The notes below the pieces were generated by a model that worked only from the letters and a program-made list of their open reading frames with translations, was not told where the DNA came from and made no database searches. A stretch of DNA of 34,694 nt from a bacterium (GTDB lineage: Bacteria > Joyebacterota > Joyebacteria > Joyebacterales > Joyebacteraceae), in NCBI GenBank assembly GCA_025782345.1, contig JALGZG010000107.1, positions 1 through 34,694 on the forward strand, in the 5' to 3' direction. This document shows positions 25,763 to 34,694 of the stretch, piece after piece (the first letter of the stretch is position 1; each line of letters opens with the position of its first letter). Made by a program: the position numbers and the translations under genes.

Positions 25763-28429
25763 TCAGCTGGCCATGAGCCGCTCCACGATCTCGTAGAATT
25801 CCTCCAGAGCCTGCTCGAGCTTCGCCGGGTCTCCCCCGCCCGCCTGCGCAAGGTGCGGTTTCCCTCCACCACGGCCTCCCATGACGGCCGCGGCCTCCCG
25901 GACGATGTCTCCGGCCTTGAGCGTGCCCCGCTTGACCAGGTCGTCCGTCACGACCGCTATGAGGATGACACCGCCCTCGCTGACGGCAGCCAGCAGCCCG
26001 GCGCCGCTCCCGAGCCCGTCGCGCAGCCGGTCGGCCTGGCCGCGAAGCGTCTTGATGTCCGGTGCGTCAGTCCGGGCCGACAGGAGCCGCACGCCGGCGA
26101 CCTCGCGGGCGCCGTCGACGAGCGAATCTATCGATCCTCCCGCCGCCCTCTGCTTCTCCTTCTCGATGGTCTTCCTGAGCTTCGACGTCTCGGCCGCCAG
26201 TTCCCTGGCCTTCGTGAGCAGCTCAGCCGGGGCCGCCTTGAGCACGTCCGCGAACTCCCGCACGAGTTCCGCGTCGTGGCGGGCGGTCACCGCCTCGATC
26301 CTCCTGACGCCGGCGGCCACGCTCGCCTCGCTGACTATCGCGAAGGCGCCTATCTCGCCGGTGCGCTCGACGTGCGTGCCGCCGCACAGCTCGAGGCTGA
26401 CCTCAGATTCATTGCACCCGATACAGATGACCCGGACTTCGGACCCATACTTCTCGCCGAAGAGCGCCATGGCTCCCCTCTCGAGAGCCGCCTCCAACGT
26501 CATGCTCTCCGGAGTGACGGGGACGTCGGCGCGGACCCAGGCGTTCACGCGGTCCTCGATGGCCGCCATCTCGCGAGGCGAGAGCTCCGCGAAGTGCGTG
26601 AAGTCGAATCTCAGCCTGTCCGCACCCACCCACGAGCCGGACTGGTGCACGTGCTCGCCCAGCTCGCCCTGCAGCGCCGCCTGAAGCAGGTGGGTCGCCG
26701 TGTGATTCTTCTCTATTCGGCGCCGCCGCGCGACGTCGACACGGGCCCGGGCTCGCGCCCCGGGCGACACCACTCCCGCGGAGTCGCTCGCGACGTGAGC
26801 GTAGCGCTCGCCTCTCGTCAGCACGTTCACCACGTCGATGGTAGCCTCGCCCACTGTGAGAGTCCCGCTGTCGGCGACCTGCCCTCCCGACTCGGCGTAG
26901 AACGGGCTCTCGGTCAGTGTGAACTCCACTCCATCGTCGCTCGTACGCCTGGCTTCCGCCACGACCGTGGCGATCGGGTCGGACAGAAGCGTCTCGGCCA
27001 CCTCGCACTCTGAACCCGCTCCGCACGCGCAAGGGAGTTCGAATCCCACGAAACTGGTCTCCGCGCGCTGCCCCTCCCAGTCCCCGGCGCCACCTGTCTC
27101 AGCGAACCTGGAAGCGCTCCTGCCGCGCTCCTTCTGCTCCTCCATCGCGGCCCGGAAACCCTCCTCATCGACGCTGAAGCCGCGCTCCGTGGCCATCTCC
27201 CGGGTAAGGTCCAGCGGGAATCCGTAGGTGTCGTAGAGGCTGAAGGCGACGTCTCCGGGCATGATCCTGGAGCCGCTTCGCCCGAGCGATTCGATCATCT
27301 CCTCGAAGACCGCGCTGCCTTGCGTCAGCGTCTCGTGGAAGCGCTCTTCCTCCGACTTGATGACGAGAGCGATGTGCTCACGCTTCTGCAAGAGATGCGG
27401 ATGCGCCTCTCCCATCGTCTCCGCGACCACTCCGCTGACACGATACAGGAACGGCTCGCTTATGCCGAGGGAGAGCCCGCGGCGGACCGCTCTCCGTATC
27501 AGCCTCCTGATGACGTAGCCCTGGGCCTCGTTCGACGGCAGAATATTCTCCGCGATGGCGAACGAGGCGGCCCGCGCGTGGTCGGCTATGACGATGAGTT
27601 CCATCCCCGGCTTGCCATCGGGCGGCCGTGTCCCGCTTGCGGCCTCGACCTCGTCCCTCACGGAGGAAAGCACCGGAAGGCCCGTGTCGATCTCATGGAT
27701 GCTCCCGGCGCCCTGCACGACACTGGCGAGGCGCTCAAACCCCATGCCCGTGTCGATCCCGGGACGTTTGAGCGGCTCGCGACTGCCGTCGGGGTGCTGG
27801 AGGAACTGCGGGAAGACCAGGTTCCCGATCTCGAAGAAACGGTCGCAGTCGCATCCCGGGTCGCAGTCCGGCCTGCCGCAGCCGACCTCGGGACCCATAT
27901 CGAGGTGAATCTCGGAGCATGGTCCGCAGGGCCCCGAGTCACCCGCCGGTCCCCAGAAGTTGTGCTTGTCGCCGAACGGCACGATACGCTCGACCGGGAA
28001 CTTCATCCGGGTGCGCCAGATATCGGCCGCCGCGGTGTCGTCCTTGTGAACGGTGACCCACAGACGGTCGCGAGGGATGCCTATGACCTCGGTCAGGAAC
28101 TCCCAACCCCATTCGATCGCTTCTTCCTTGAAGTAATCCCCGAAGGAGAAGTTGCCGAGCATCTCGAAGAACGTTGCGTGGTAAGGGGTGTGCCCGACCT
28201 CGTCCAGGTCGGAGAGACGCAGACATCTCTGGATGGAAACCGCTCTCTTGAAGGGGGGATTCTCGTCGACGTAGTAGGACTTGAACGGCACCATCCCCGC
28301 CGACGTGAAGAGAAGGGTCGGATCGTCGCGCGGTATCAAGGGAGCGCTCTCGACCTTCTCGTGTCCGCGCTCCGTGAAGTAGTCGAAGAACAGCCGTCTG
28401 ATCTCGCTCGAAGACATGCCGTCAGGCAT
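25763..28429 (-). CDS. alaS: Alanyl-tRNA synthetase
   Basis: 888-aa class II synthetase. Catalytic domain (IRRLFFDYFTERGHEKV, PTLLFTSAGMVPFKSYY), a Cys-rich insert (CGRPDCDPGCDCDRF) seen in many AlaS, an editing domain with HTATHLLQAAL and Zn-site CGGTHVERTGEIG, then a C-Ala domain. The anticodon is not read; the enzyme recognises the G3-U70 pair of tRNA-Ala. ATG 28429 overlaps the recX stop by 8 nt, with GGGAG 6 nt upstream; recA-recX-alaS is a common order. Confidence 0.98.
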   Translation of the reverse strand: MPDGMSSSEIRRLFFDYFTERGHEKVESAPLIPRDDPTLLFTSAGMVPFKSYYVDENPPFKRAVSIQRCLRLSDLDEVGHTPYHATFFEMLGNFSFGDYFKEEAIEWGWEFLTEVIGIPRDRLWVTVHKDDTAAADIWRTRMKFPVERIVPFGDKHNFWGPAGDSGPCGPCSEIHLDMGPEVGCGRPDCDPGCDCDRFFEIGNLVFPQFLQHPDGSREPLKRPGIDTGMGFERLASVVQGAGSIHEIDTGLPVLSSVRDEVEAASGTRPPDGKPGMELIVIADHARAASFAIAENILPSNEAQGYVIRRLIRRAVRRGLSLGISEPFLYRVSGVVAETMGEAHPHLLQKREHIALVIKSEEERFHETLTQGSAVFEEMIESLGRSGSRIMPGDVAFSLYDTYGFPLDLTREMATERGFSVDEEGFRAAMEEQKERGRSASRFAETGGAGDWEGQRAETSFVGFELPCACGAGSECEVAETLLSDPIATVVAEARRTSDDGVEFTLTESPFYAESGGQVADSGTLTVGEATIDVVNVLTRGERYAHVASDSAGVVSPGARARARVDVARRRRIEKNHTATHLLQAALQGELGEHVHQSGSWVGADRLRFDFTHFAELSPREMAAIEDRVNAWVRADVPVTPESMTLEAALERGAMALFGEKYGSEVRVICIGCNESEVSLELCGGTHVERTGEIGAFAIVSEASVAAGVRRIEAVTARHDAELVREFADVLKAAPAELLTKARELAAETSKLRKTIEKEKQRAAGGSIDSLVDGAREVAGVRLLSARTDAPDIKTLRGQADRLRDGLGSGAGLLAAVSEGGVILIAVVTDDLVKRGTLKAGDIVREAAAVMGGRGGGKPHLAQAGGGDPAKLEQALEEFYEIVERLMAS

Positions 28430-29063
28430 CGGAGTCTCCCTCTATCTCCCTGAGGACGGTGGACACGACCTCGTAGGAGAAACCTCTTCTTAGCAGAAAC
28501 GAGTGCAGACGGGCGCGGCGCTTCGCGTCGTCCGCGCCCCCTGACACTCGCACCTTCTTCTCTACCGCTCTGCGGGCCAGCTCGAGCTCCGAGTGTTCCC
28601 GGAAGGTCTCCGCCACCACGCGGGCGATCAGCTCTCTGTCTATCCGTTTCGAGATGAGTTCCTGCGTGAGTCGCCGCGGCCCGGTGGGGCGAAGCCTCAC
28701 CTTCTCTTCCGCCCACGCTCTCGCAAACGCCTCGTCATCGACCAGCCCGACCTCGGCCAGTGAGGTAACGACAGTGGCCGTCAGCTCCTCGCCGAAGCCC
28801 TTGCGTCTGAGGCGGTCGACAAGCTCGCCTTCGCTTCTCGCGCGGACGGCAAGGAGCCTCAGCGCCGCCTCTCTGGCCTTCGCCCGCTCGTCGTTCGACG
28901 TCAGACGCTCGGCCGCGGCCGGGACCATCTCGCGCCCCACGGAGAGACCGAGCTCGCGCGCGACCTCCTCGGAAACCGTGAAGGCCTTTACGCCATCGAC
29001 GAACACCGTCACACAAGGCGTGTCGCCTGCACTCTTCCTGATCTCGGTGATCGTGCCGCTCAC
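28422..29063 (-). CDS. recX: RecA regulator RecX
   Basis: 213 aa. RecX binds RecA filaments and limits their activity. Three-helix repeats are visible: AALRLLAVRARSEGELVDRL then RRKGFGEE, GLVDDEAFARAWAEEKVR with LRPTGPRRLTQELISKRI, and RARLHSFLLRRGFSYEVV. The N-terminal 50 residues (VTVFVDGVKAFTVSEEVARE) are the extension found in many bacterial RecX proteins. GTG start with a distant GGAG (10 nt). It lies 40 nt after recA. Confidence 0.95.
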   Translation of the reverse strand: MSGTITEIRKSAGDTPCVTVFVDGVKAFTVSEEVARELGLSVGREMVPAAAERLTSNDERAKAREAALRLLAVRARSEGELVDRLRRKGFGEELTATVVTSLAEVGLVDDEAFARAWAEEKVRLRPTGPRRLTQELISKRIDRELIARVVAETFREHSELELARRAVEKKVRVSGGADDAKRRARLHSFLLRRGFSYEVVSTVLREIEGDSDA

Positions 29064-29103
29064 GGACGTATGTCTCCGTCATCGGCCTGGCGCCCGTCGC
29101 CCG

Positions 29104-30216
<1,113 letters not shown>

Positions 30217-30270
30217 CCTGCCCTCCCTGGGCCGCGCCCTAAGCGCGGCGACCGTAGCTCTTGTGTATGT

Positions 30271-30840
30271 TCACTCTCTCGACCCGCTGTCCAGGGGAAT
30301 CGCCTCCACCAACTCGTGTATCGCACCTCCGGGCCGAAGCGTGCTCCGCATCACCCGGGTATCCTTCACCTCCACCCTCTCCTTCGGGGCAACGAGTTCG
30401 TCCAGTATCTCCTGAACGCTCTCAGCACGGGGATCTCGTATCCTCGCCAGTGTCACGTGGGGATGGAACCTGCGCTTCTCCCGAGGGAAACCCAGCTCCG
30501 CGAGCTCGCTCTCCAGTGCCTTCTGAAGCGCGAAGAGTTCGTCGACGGGCTCGACTCCAACCCACAGCACCTTCGGCCGCCGCCCAGAGGGAAACGCGCC
30601 CAGCGAGCGCGTCTCGAAACCAAACGAAGACACGCGGCTCGAGGCGCGCGCGACAGCGGCGACGACCTCGGGCAGTTCGGTCTCCTCGACGTCTCCCAGG
30701 AACTTCAGTGTCAGATGGAGCGCAGGGCGCCTGGCCCAGCTGGCCCTCACCCCCCGCAACCTCAGCTCCTCTGCCAGGGCGAGTATGCCCTCTTTGAGGC
30801 CGTCGGACAACTCCAAAGCGATGAAGATCCGTGCGCTCAA
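30271..30840 (-). CDS. thpR: RNA 2',3'-cyclic phosphodiesterase (2H family)
   Basis: 189 aa. Two HxT motifs define the 2H active site: HLTL at residues 42-45 and HVTL at 128-131. The N-terminal RIFIALELSDGLKEGI is typical. It opens 2',3'-cyclic phosphates and can ligate tRNA halves in vitro. TTG start overlaps the cinA stop (TTGA), with GAGGAG 5 nt upstream inside cinA, so it is translationally coupled to cinA. A cinA-thpR-recA order is widespread. Confidence 0.94.
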   Translation of the reverse strand: MSARIFIALELSDGLKEGILALAEELRLRGVRASWARRPALHLTLKFLGDVEETELPEVVAAVARASSRVSSFGFETRSLGAFPSGRRPKVLWVGVEPVDELFALQKALESELAELGFPREKRRFHPHVTLARIRDPRAESVQEILDELVAPKERVEVKDTRVMRSTLRPGGAIHELVEAIPLDSGSRE

Positions 30841-32087
30841 CCCGGCTCCTCGATGTTGAGAAGGAAGCGTCTCAGAAGCTCCAGCGCGCCCTGGCAGGCG
30901 GCACGCCGGATGCTGCCCCTGCCCCCTCCCAGTCGCAGCTCACGCACGCGTTCGCCGGCTCCCCCCGCCACCGCGGCAAACACCATGCCGACAGGCTTGG
31001 TCTTCGTGCCTCCACCCGGCCCGGCCACGCCCGTGATTGCTAGCCCGTAGTCGGTGGCGCACTTTTCCCGTACACCCCGTGCCATCATGAGCGCGGTCTC
31101 AGAGGAGACCGCTCCGTGCTTCTTGAGGACGCTGGCCTTGACGCCCAGGAGACGTTTCTTGAGGTCGTCGGAGTAGGCAATGACACCGCCCTTGAAGTAG
31201 TCCGAGCTTCCGGGCACCCGTGTCAGCCGCCACCCGACCCGACCACCGGTGCACGACTCGGCAACCGATAGCGTCGATCCTCCCATCGACAGCAGATACC
31301 CCACGACCTTCTCCAGCGACTCGTCGCCGCGCGCATAGACGTAGGACCCGAGCTTTGCCGCGATCTTCTCCTGAGACTTCTCGGCCGTCTTCGTGGCCTC
31401 GACGGACGTCTGGCCGCGACCGATCACCTTGAGGTCCACGCCCGTTGCGGACGGGAGGTAGACGACGTCGGTCCTCGCCAGCCGCCGCGCGAGCTGCTCG
31501 ATCCGCTCGGCGATCTCGGATTCCGCCAGCCCCGTGGTTCGAATGAGACGCTCCTGCGCCAGCCTCCGAAGCCCCTTCCCCTCTAGAAAGGGAGAGACGA
31601 AACTCTCGAACATCGATCTGAGTTCGACGGGAACGCCCGGCAGAACAAAGAGCAGCGCCTCGCCCTTCTCGAAGAGAAGGCCCGGCGCCGTTCCTCTCTG
31701 GTTCTCTATGGAGCGAGCGCCCTCCGGGAGCATGGCCACAGCGATGTTGATCTCGGGCATGGGGACATCGCGGGCTTCGAAGCGGGCGCGCACTTTCTCG
31801 AGGACGCCCTCGTCCAGGACCAGCTTCCGCCCGAACAGCCTGGCCACGGCCTGCTTGGTGCGGTCATCCGCAGTCACGCCCAGTCCACCGGTCGTGATGA
31901 CCAGGTCGGCCCGCTCGAGGGCACGCGAGGTCGCCTCCTCGATGTCGTCGACGGCGTCGGGCACCGATGAGATGCGCACGACCTCAGCGCCGAGAGACGT
32001 GAGACGCGACCCCAGGTAGACCGCGTTCAGATCGACCTGGCTCCCGTCAAGAAGCTCTCCGCCTATGGTGATTATCTCGGCCTTCAT
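30837..32087 (-). CDS. cinA: CinA: MoCF domain plus nicotinamide-nucleotide amidase
   Basis: 416 aa. The N-terminal MoCF-like domain (AEIITIGGELLDGSQVDLNA, ITTGGLGVTADDRTKQAVA, FVLPGVPVELRSMF) has ADP-ribose pyrophosphatase activity in characterised CinA proteins. The C-terminal PncC domain (STLSVAESCTGGRVGWRLT, YFKGGVIAYSDDLKKRLLGV, ITGVAGPGGGTKTKPVGMVF) deamidates NMN to recycle NAD. The name reflects competence induction in streptococci; nothing here shows competence. The Shine-Dalgarno is weak. It lies between a 26-bp tandem repeat and thpR. Confidence 0.97.
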   Translation of the reverse strand: MKAEIITIGGELLDGSQVDLNAVYLGSRLTSLGAEVVRISSVPDAVDDIEEATSRALERADLVITTGGLGVTADDRTKQAVARLFGRKLVLDEGVLEKVRARFEARDVPMPEINIAVAMLPEGARSIENQRGTAPGLLFEKGEALLFVLPGVPVELRSMFESFVSPFLEGKGLRRLAQERLIRTTGLAESEIAERIEQLARRLARTDVVYLPSATGVDLKVIGRGQTSVEATKTAEKSQEKIAAKLGSYVYARGDESLEKVVGYLLSMGGSTLSVAESCTGGRVGWRLTRVPGSSDYFKGGVIAYSDDLKKRLLGVKASVLKKHGAVSSETALMMARGVREKCATDYGLAITGVAGPGGGTKTKPVGMVFAAVAGGAGERVRELRLGGGRGSIRRAACQGALELLRRFLLNIEEPG

Positions 32088-32103
32088 GCGACCACCGTCA
32101 GGA

Positions 32104-32181
32104 GGGAGTGGACTACTGACCCTGAACCAGGGAGTGGACTACTGACCCTGAACCAGGGAGCGGACTACCAACCCTGAACCA
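32104..32181 (-). repeat. Three 26-bp tandem repeats spanning the pgpA stop codon
   Basis: Units at 32181-32156, 32155-32130 and 32129-32104. The two downstream copies are identical; the copy holding the pgpA end differs at three bases. The minus-strand unit is TGGTTCAGGGTCAGTAGTCC then ACTCCC. In the first unit the frame reads LVQGW-stop (pgpA end); the other two would read LVQGQ-stop. Each junction forms a CCCTG-GTT-CAGGG hairpin. It fills the gap between pgpA and cinA. Confidence 0.96.
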
Positions 32182-32659
32182 GCAGCATGACGCGCAGGAG
32201 TATGTTCGTGTAGATGCCCGCTACGAGGTCGTCCGTCACGATGCCCACGCCGCCGGGTAGAGCCTCCGCCTGTCGCGCCGGGAAGGGCTTCACGATGTCC
32301 AGGGCTCGGAAGAGCACGAACGCCACGGCGAACAGGAGAAGCGACTTGGGCAGCAGGAGAACGGAAACGATGAAGCCGGCGTACTCGTCGATCACGATCC
32401 TCGAGGAGTCGTGCCCGAACTGCCGCTCTGCAAGATCTGCGGCCCAGATCGCCAGCGCGGCGAACGCCAGTGTGGAAAGGAGCATCACCCAGAGACCCAG
32501 GTGCGAGGTTGCCGCAGTTACCTCGGGGACAAAGAACCAGATCAGCACGGCGCAACCCAGCGATCCGACCGTGCCGGGGGCAACGGGCGCGTAGCCCAGG
32601 TAGGCTCCGGTGGCCAGGAACCTGACCACTGGATGCAGTTTCGTGCGGTGTTCTGCCAC
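32165..32659 (-). CDS. pgpA: Phosphatidylglycerophosphatase A
   Basis: 164-aa membrane phosphatase with four helices that converts phosphatidylglycerophosphate to phosphatidylglycerol. The family blocks are GAYLGYAPVAPGTVGSLGCA, IVIDEYAGFIVSVLLLP, RALDIVKPFPARQAEALPGG and VGIVTDDLVAGIYTNI. GTG start with GAGAGGA 9 nt upstream. It follows pgsA by 21 nt, so the two consecutive steps of PG synthesis are co-transcribed. The last five residues (LVQGW) lie in a tandem repeat and may be a recent replacement of the C-terminus. Confidence 0.96.
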   Translation of the reverse strand: MAEHRTKLHPVVRFLATGAYLGYAPVAPGTVGSLGCAVLIWFFVPEVTAATSHLGLWVMLLSTLAFAALAIWAADLAERQFGHDSSRIVIDEYAGFIVSVLLLPKSLLLFAVAFVLFRALDIVKPFPARQAEALPGGVGIVTDDLVAGIYTNILLRVMLLVQGW

Positions 32660-32680
32660 GTCGACCGATCCTCTCTGGCG

Positions 32681-33262
32681 TCACTCGGTCTTGCGTGCGT
32701 CGCTTTCGGAGTTCCTGTTGCAGACCACGTACTCGGCCCCGGAGATGACGGTGAGGGCCACGGCCACCACCCCGAGTCCCCAGAGCGCGCGCTCGAACGG
32801 CTGGGTGCTCGTGTCACCCGGGCTCAGTCCCAGCCCGTGGATGACCGTCAGGTAGAACAGCGAGGCTGAGATCCAGATCATCTGGGCGGCCGTCTTCCAC
32901 TTGGCCGTCCAGCTGGTAGCGAATCCTCCGCCGCTCTTGAACAGGCCCGTCCGCCAGCCGAGGATCAAGAGCTCACGCGCTATGATCACCCCGACCATCC
33001 ACAGCGAGACGAACGGCAACCCCATCAGCAGGAAGCCGACAAGGACCATAGAAACCAGGACCTTGTCGGCCAGTGGGTCCATGAGCTTCCCGAACTCGGT
33101 CACCCTGTCCCAGCGCCTCGCCAGGTAGCCGTCGTAGAGATCTGTCAGCATAGCGACGATGAAGATGTAGAAGGCCAGCCTCACGGAGCCCGCCAGGAGG
33201 CAGACGAGAACAATGGGCCCCATGATCATCCGCGCTACGGTCAGTCCGTTCGGCCAGTTCAT
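32681..33262 (-). CDS. pgsA: CDP-diacylglycerol-glycerol-3-phosphate 3-phosphatidyltransferase
   Basis: 193 aa. CDP-alcohol phosphotransferase signature D41-x2-DG-x2-AR-x8-G-x3-D62-x3-D66 (DLYDGYLARRW and FGKLMDPLAD), with about five membrane helices and start MNWPNGLTVARM, typical of PgsA. It makes phosphatidylglycerophosphate, the substrate of PgpA encoded next. ATG 33262 is chosen by homology, with GGGGG 9 nt upstream; the longer frame overlaps porB. The last 12 residues are hydrophilic. Confidence 0.96.
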   Translation of the reverse strand: MNWPNGLTVARMIMGPIVLVCLLAGSVRLAFYIFIVAMLTDLYDGYLARRWDRVTEFGKLMDPLADKVLVSMVLVGFLLMGLPFVSLWMVGVIIARELLILGWRTGLFKSGGGFATSWTAKWKTAAQMIWISASLFYLTVIHGLGLSPGDTSTQPFERALWGLGVVAVALTVISGAEYVVCNRNSESDARKTE

Positions 33263-33297
33263 GAGTGTGGACCCCCAAGGAGCGAGCCGCGGGAATC

Positions 33298-34227
33298 CTA
33301 CGCCTGAGTCAGTTCCTCGCGCTTGAGGAGCCACTCCCAGTTGCGGTCCGTGTCCTCCTGTATCTCATCGATGATGTGCCTGTTCTTGTCCTTGAACAGG
33401 TGGGCGAAGCGGCCCTGCCTCTCCAGCCACTCGGAGACCGGGCGCTTGTCCTTGGGCTTCCTGGTCACCCGGAAACGGCCGTGCTCCACCTCGTAGATCG
33501 GCCAGAAGCACGTGTCGACCGCAAGTCTGGCTATGTCCATCGACTCTTCCATCGGATACCGCCAGCCTCGCGTGCAAGGCGTCAGTATGTTCATGAAGGC
33601 CGGCCCCTCGATAGACAGGGCCTTCTCGACCTTGTCCGACAGGTCCTTGGGGTATCCGGGAGTGGCCTGCGCCACGTACGGGATCCTGTGCGCGATCATG
33701 ATGTCTGTCAGCGGCTTCGCGAACTGCTTCTTCCCCGGCATGACCTTCCCCGCCGGTGTGGTGGAAGTGGCGGTCCCCTTGGGCGTACCGCTGGATCTCT
33801 GGATCCCCGTGTTCATGTACGCTTCGTTGTCGTAGCAGATGTACAGCATGTTGTGACCACGTTCCATCGCTCCCGACAGGGCCTGTAGACCGATGTCGTA
33901 CGTCCCCCCGTCACCACCCATTGCGATGAAGTTGATCTCCTTGTCGACCCTGCCCTGACGTCGGAGCGACCTGTATGCCGCCTCGACCCCGGACATCGTC
34001 GCCGCAGAGTTCTCGAAGGCGCTGTGGATGAACGGGTTCCGCCACGCGGTGAACGGGTAGATGGTCGTCACCACTTCCACGCAGCCCGTCGAACATCCGC
34101 TTACCGTGTCCTTCCCCGCCGTCAACAGGATCTGTCTCATTGCCGTCATCGGCAGGCAGCCCGCGCAGGCACGATGCCCTGGGGCCATCAGCTCCTCGCG
34201 CTCGGCCAGTTGCTTGAGACCTGGCAT
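33298..34227 (-). CDS. porB: Pyruvate:ferredoxin oxidoreductase, beta subunit
   Basis: 309 aa. TPP-binding subunit of the four-subunit-type 2-oxoacid:ferredoxin oxidoreductase, which makes acetyl-CoA, CO2 and reduced ferredoxin. C21-x2-C24 (CAGCLP), C45/C49 (SGCSTGC) and a later PCTRGW Cys are candidate ligands of the 4Fe-4S cluster. The TPP motif is GGDGGTYDIGLQAL with YDNEAYMNTGIQRSSGTPKG downstream. GGAGG is 8 nt before ATG. It starts 1 nt after the porA stop (TAG-C-ATG). Implies ferredoxin-based, probably anaerobic metabolism. Confidence 0.96.
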   Translation of the reverse strand: MPGLKQLAEREELMAPGHRACAGCLPMTAMRQILLTAGKDTVSGCSTGCVEVVTTIYPFTAWRNPFIHSAFENSAATMSGVEAAYRSLRRQGRVDKEINFIAMGGDGGTYDIGLQALSGAMERGHNMLYICYDNEAYMNTGIQRSSGTPKGTATSTTPAGKVMPGKKQFAKPLTDIMIAHRIPYVAQATPGYPKDLSDKVEKALSIEGPAFMNILTPCTRGWRYPMEESMDIARLAVDTCFWPIYEVEHGRFRVTRKPKDKRPVSEWLERQGRFAHLFKDKNRHIIDEIQEDTDRNWEWLLKREELTQA

Positions 34228-34228
34228 G

Positions 34229-34694
34229 CTACACTCCTCCCTCGCCCCTCAGTCCGAGGAACCGAATATTGTCGTCTGGCGTTCCCTCGCGTGCCACCTT
34301 CTCCAGTCCGGCGAAGGCCGTCTTGATGTCCTTCACAGACATGTCTCGTCCACCGAGGCCGTAGATGTAGTTGACGATCCCGATCTTACGGTCGGTCCCG
34401 TAGAGAGCGGCCCTGATCTCCTTGTGGACGGGACCGCCCGGTGCGCCGAAGGATATGGACCTGTCGAGCACTCCTATCGCCTTGGCGTTCCCGAGCGCTT
34501 CTGCTATCTCGGCCTCTGGGAACGGCCGGAACGAGCGGATCTTCAGGAGTCCCGCCTTCGTGCCCTGGTCCCTCAACTCATCGACGACCACCTTCGCAGT
34601 ACCGCACGTCGAACCCAGCGCCACTACCGCGAGTTCGGCGTCCTCCAGCCTGTATGCTTCGAAGAGGTCGTACGACCTCCCGGACAACTCGCCG
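34229..34694 (-). CDS. porA: Pyruvate:ferredoxin oxidoreductase, alpha subunit (C-terminal part)
   Basis: About 154 codons are visible; the gene continues past the right edge, and the in-frame TTG at 34687 is internal, since the frame stays open to 34694. The segment holds domain II/C-terminal features of PorA: AYRLEDAELAVVALGSTCGT, GLLKIRSFRPFPEAEIAEAL, KAIGVLDRSISFGAPGGPV and NYIYGLGGRDMSVKDI. It forms the alpha-beta core with PorB. The gamma and delta subunits (porG, porD) are expected to the right. Confidence 0.94.
   Translation of the reverse strand, partial: GELSGRSYDLFEAYRLEDAELAVVALGSTCGTAKVVVDELRDQGTKAGLLKIRSFRPFPEAEIAEALGNAKAIGVLDRSISFGAPGGPVHKEIRAALYGTDRKIGIVNYIYGLGGRDMSVKDIKTAFAGLEKVAREGTPDDNIRFLGLRGEGGV

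Noticed and set aside
27035-27065. tRNA T-loop-like GTTCGAATCC
   Set aside because: It lies inside alaS (encoding the GFELP segment) with no acceptor or anticodon stem around it.
30217-30262. GAACATACAC upstream of recA as a LexA box
   Set aside because: Only a half-site; the second half of the Gram-positive-type box (GTTC) is absent and the part overlaps the thpR end.

Overview
This window is a dense, GC-rich bacterial chromosome segment. Thirty of its 31 clearly supported protein genes lie on the minus strand; one secreted-protein gene lies on the plus strand. A further rib-gene start at the left edge is tentative. No phage, insertion sequence or CRISPR array is visible. Gene content (group II-like geranylgeranylglyceryl phosphate synthase, SpoVG, SelA, membrane pyrophosphatase, pyruvate:ferredoxin oxidoreductase, a secreted beta-sandwich protein, parvulin and SPOR proteins) suggests an anaerobic or facultative member of an uncultured FCB-group-like phylum with a Gram-negative envelope. 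That placement is inference; no 16S or other decisive marker is present.

Reading along the minus strand from the right edge, the order is: porA (3' part)-porB; pgsA-pgpA (phosphatidylglycerol synthesis); cinA-thpR-recA-recX-alaS; GGGP synthase; rmlA-like/rmlD/gmhA (sugar precursors for the envelope); udk; a UbiA prenyltransferase. A strong terminator hairpin follows, directly ahead of ispE. Then come spoVG, tRNA-Gln(UUG), prs, rplY(ctc), pth, hppA, ychF, the rpsF-rpsR-rplI ribosomal cluster, a parvulin-TPR lipoprotein and a 12-TM-type permease. The run ispE-spoVG-prs-ctc-pth matches the classic Firmicutes order, with a tRNA where glmU sits in Bacillus.

An island around 8.0-9.9 kb holds a plus-strand gene for a secreted, internally duplicated beta-sandwich protein. 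It has a textbook sigma-54 promoter, a ~185-nt structured leader and a strong terminator. To its left the minus-strand run continues: selA, a pseudo-ATPase/SPOR protein with a 27-bp minisatellite, smc and ftsY. A promoter whose -35 box overlaps the ftsY stop then drives a complete FMN riboswitch (aptamer plus terminator) for a riboflavin gene at or beyond the left edge.

The most unusual signals are these: (1) two unrelated genes (spoVG, pgpA) whose 3' ends, including the stop codon, lie in three-copy tandem arrays of 25 and 26 bp, each unit holding a small hairpin and sharing the heptamer GACTACT; (2) the degenerate P-loop/SPOR protein beside smc and ftsY; (3) the sigma-54-driven secreted protein with its structured leader; (4) a terminator or attenuator directly ahead of ispE; (5) an RmlD homologue that appears to lack about 16 residues; (6) an archaeal-type ether-lipid enzyme in a bacterial chromosome.
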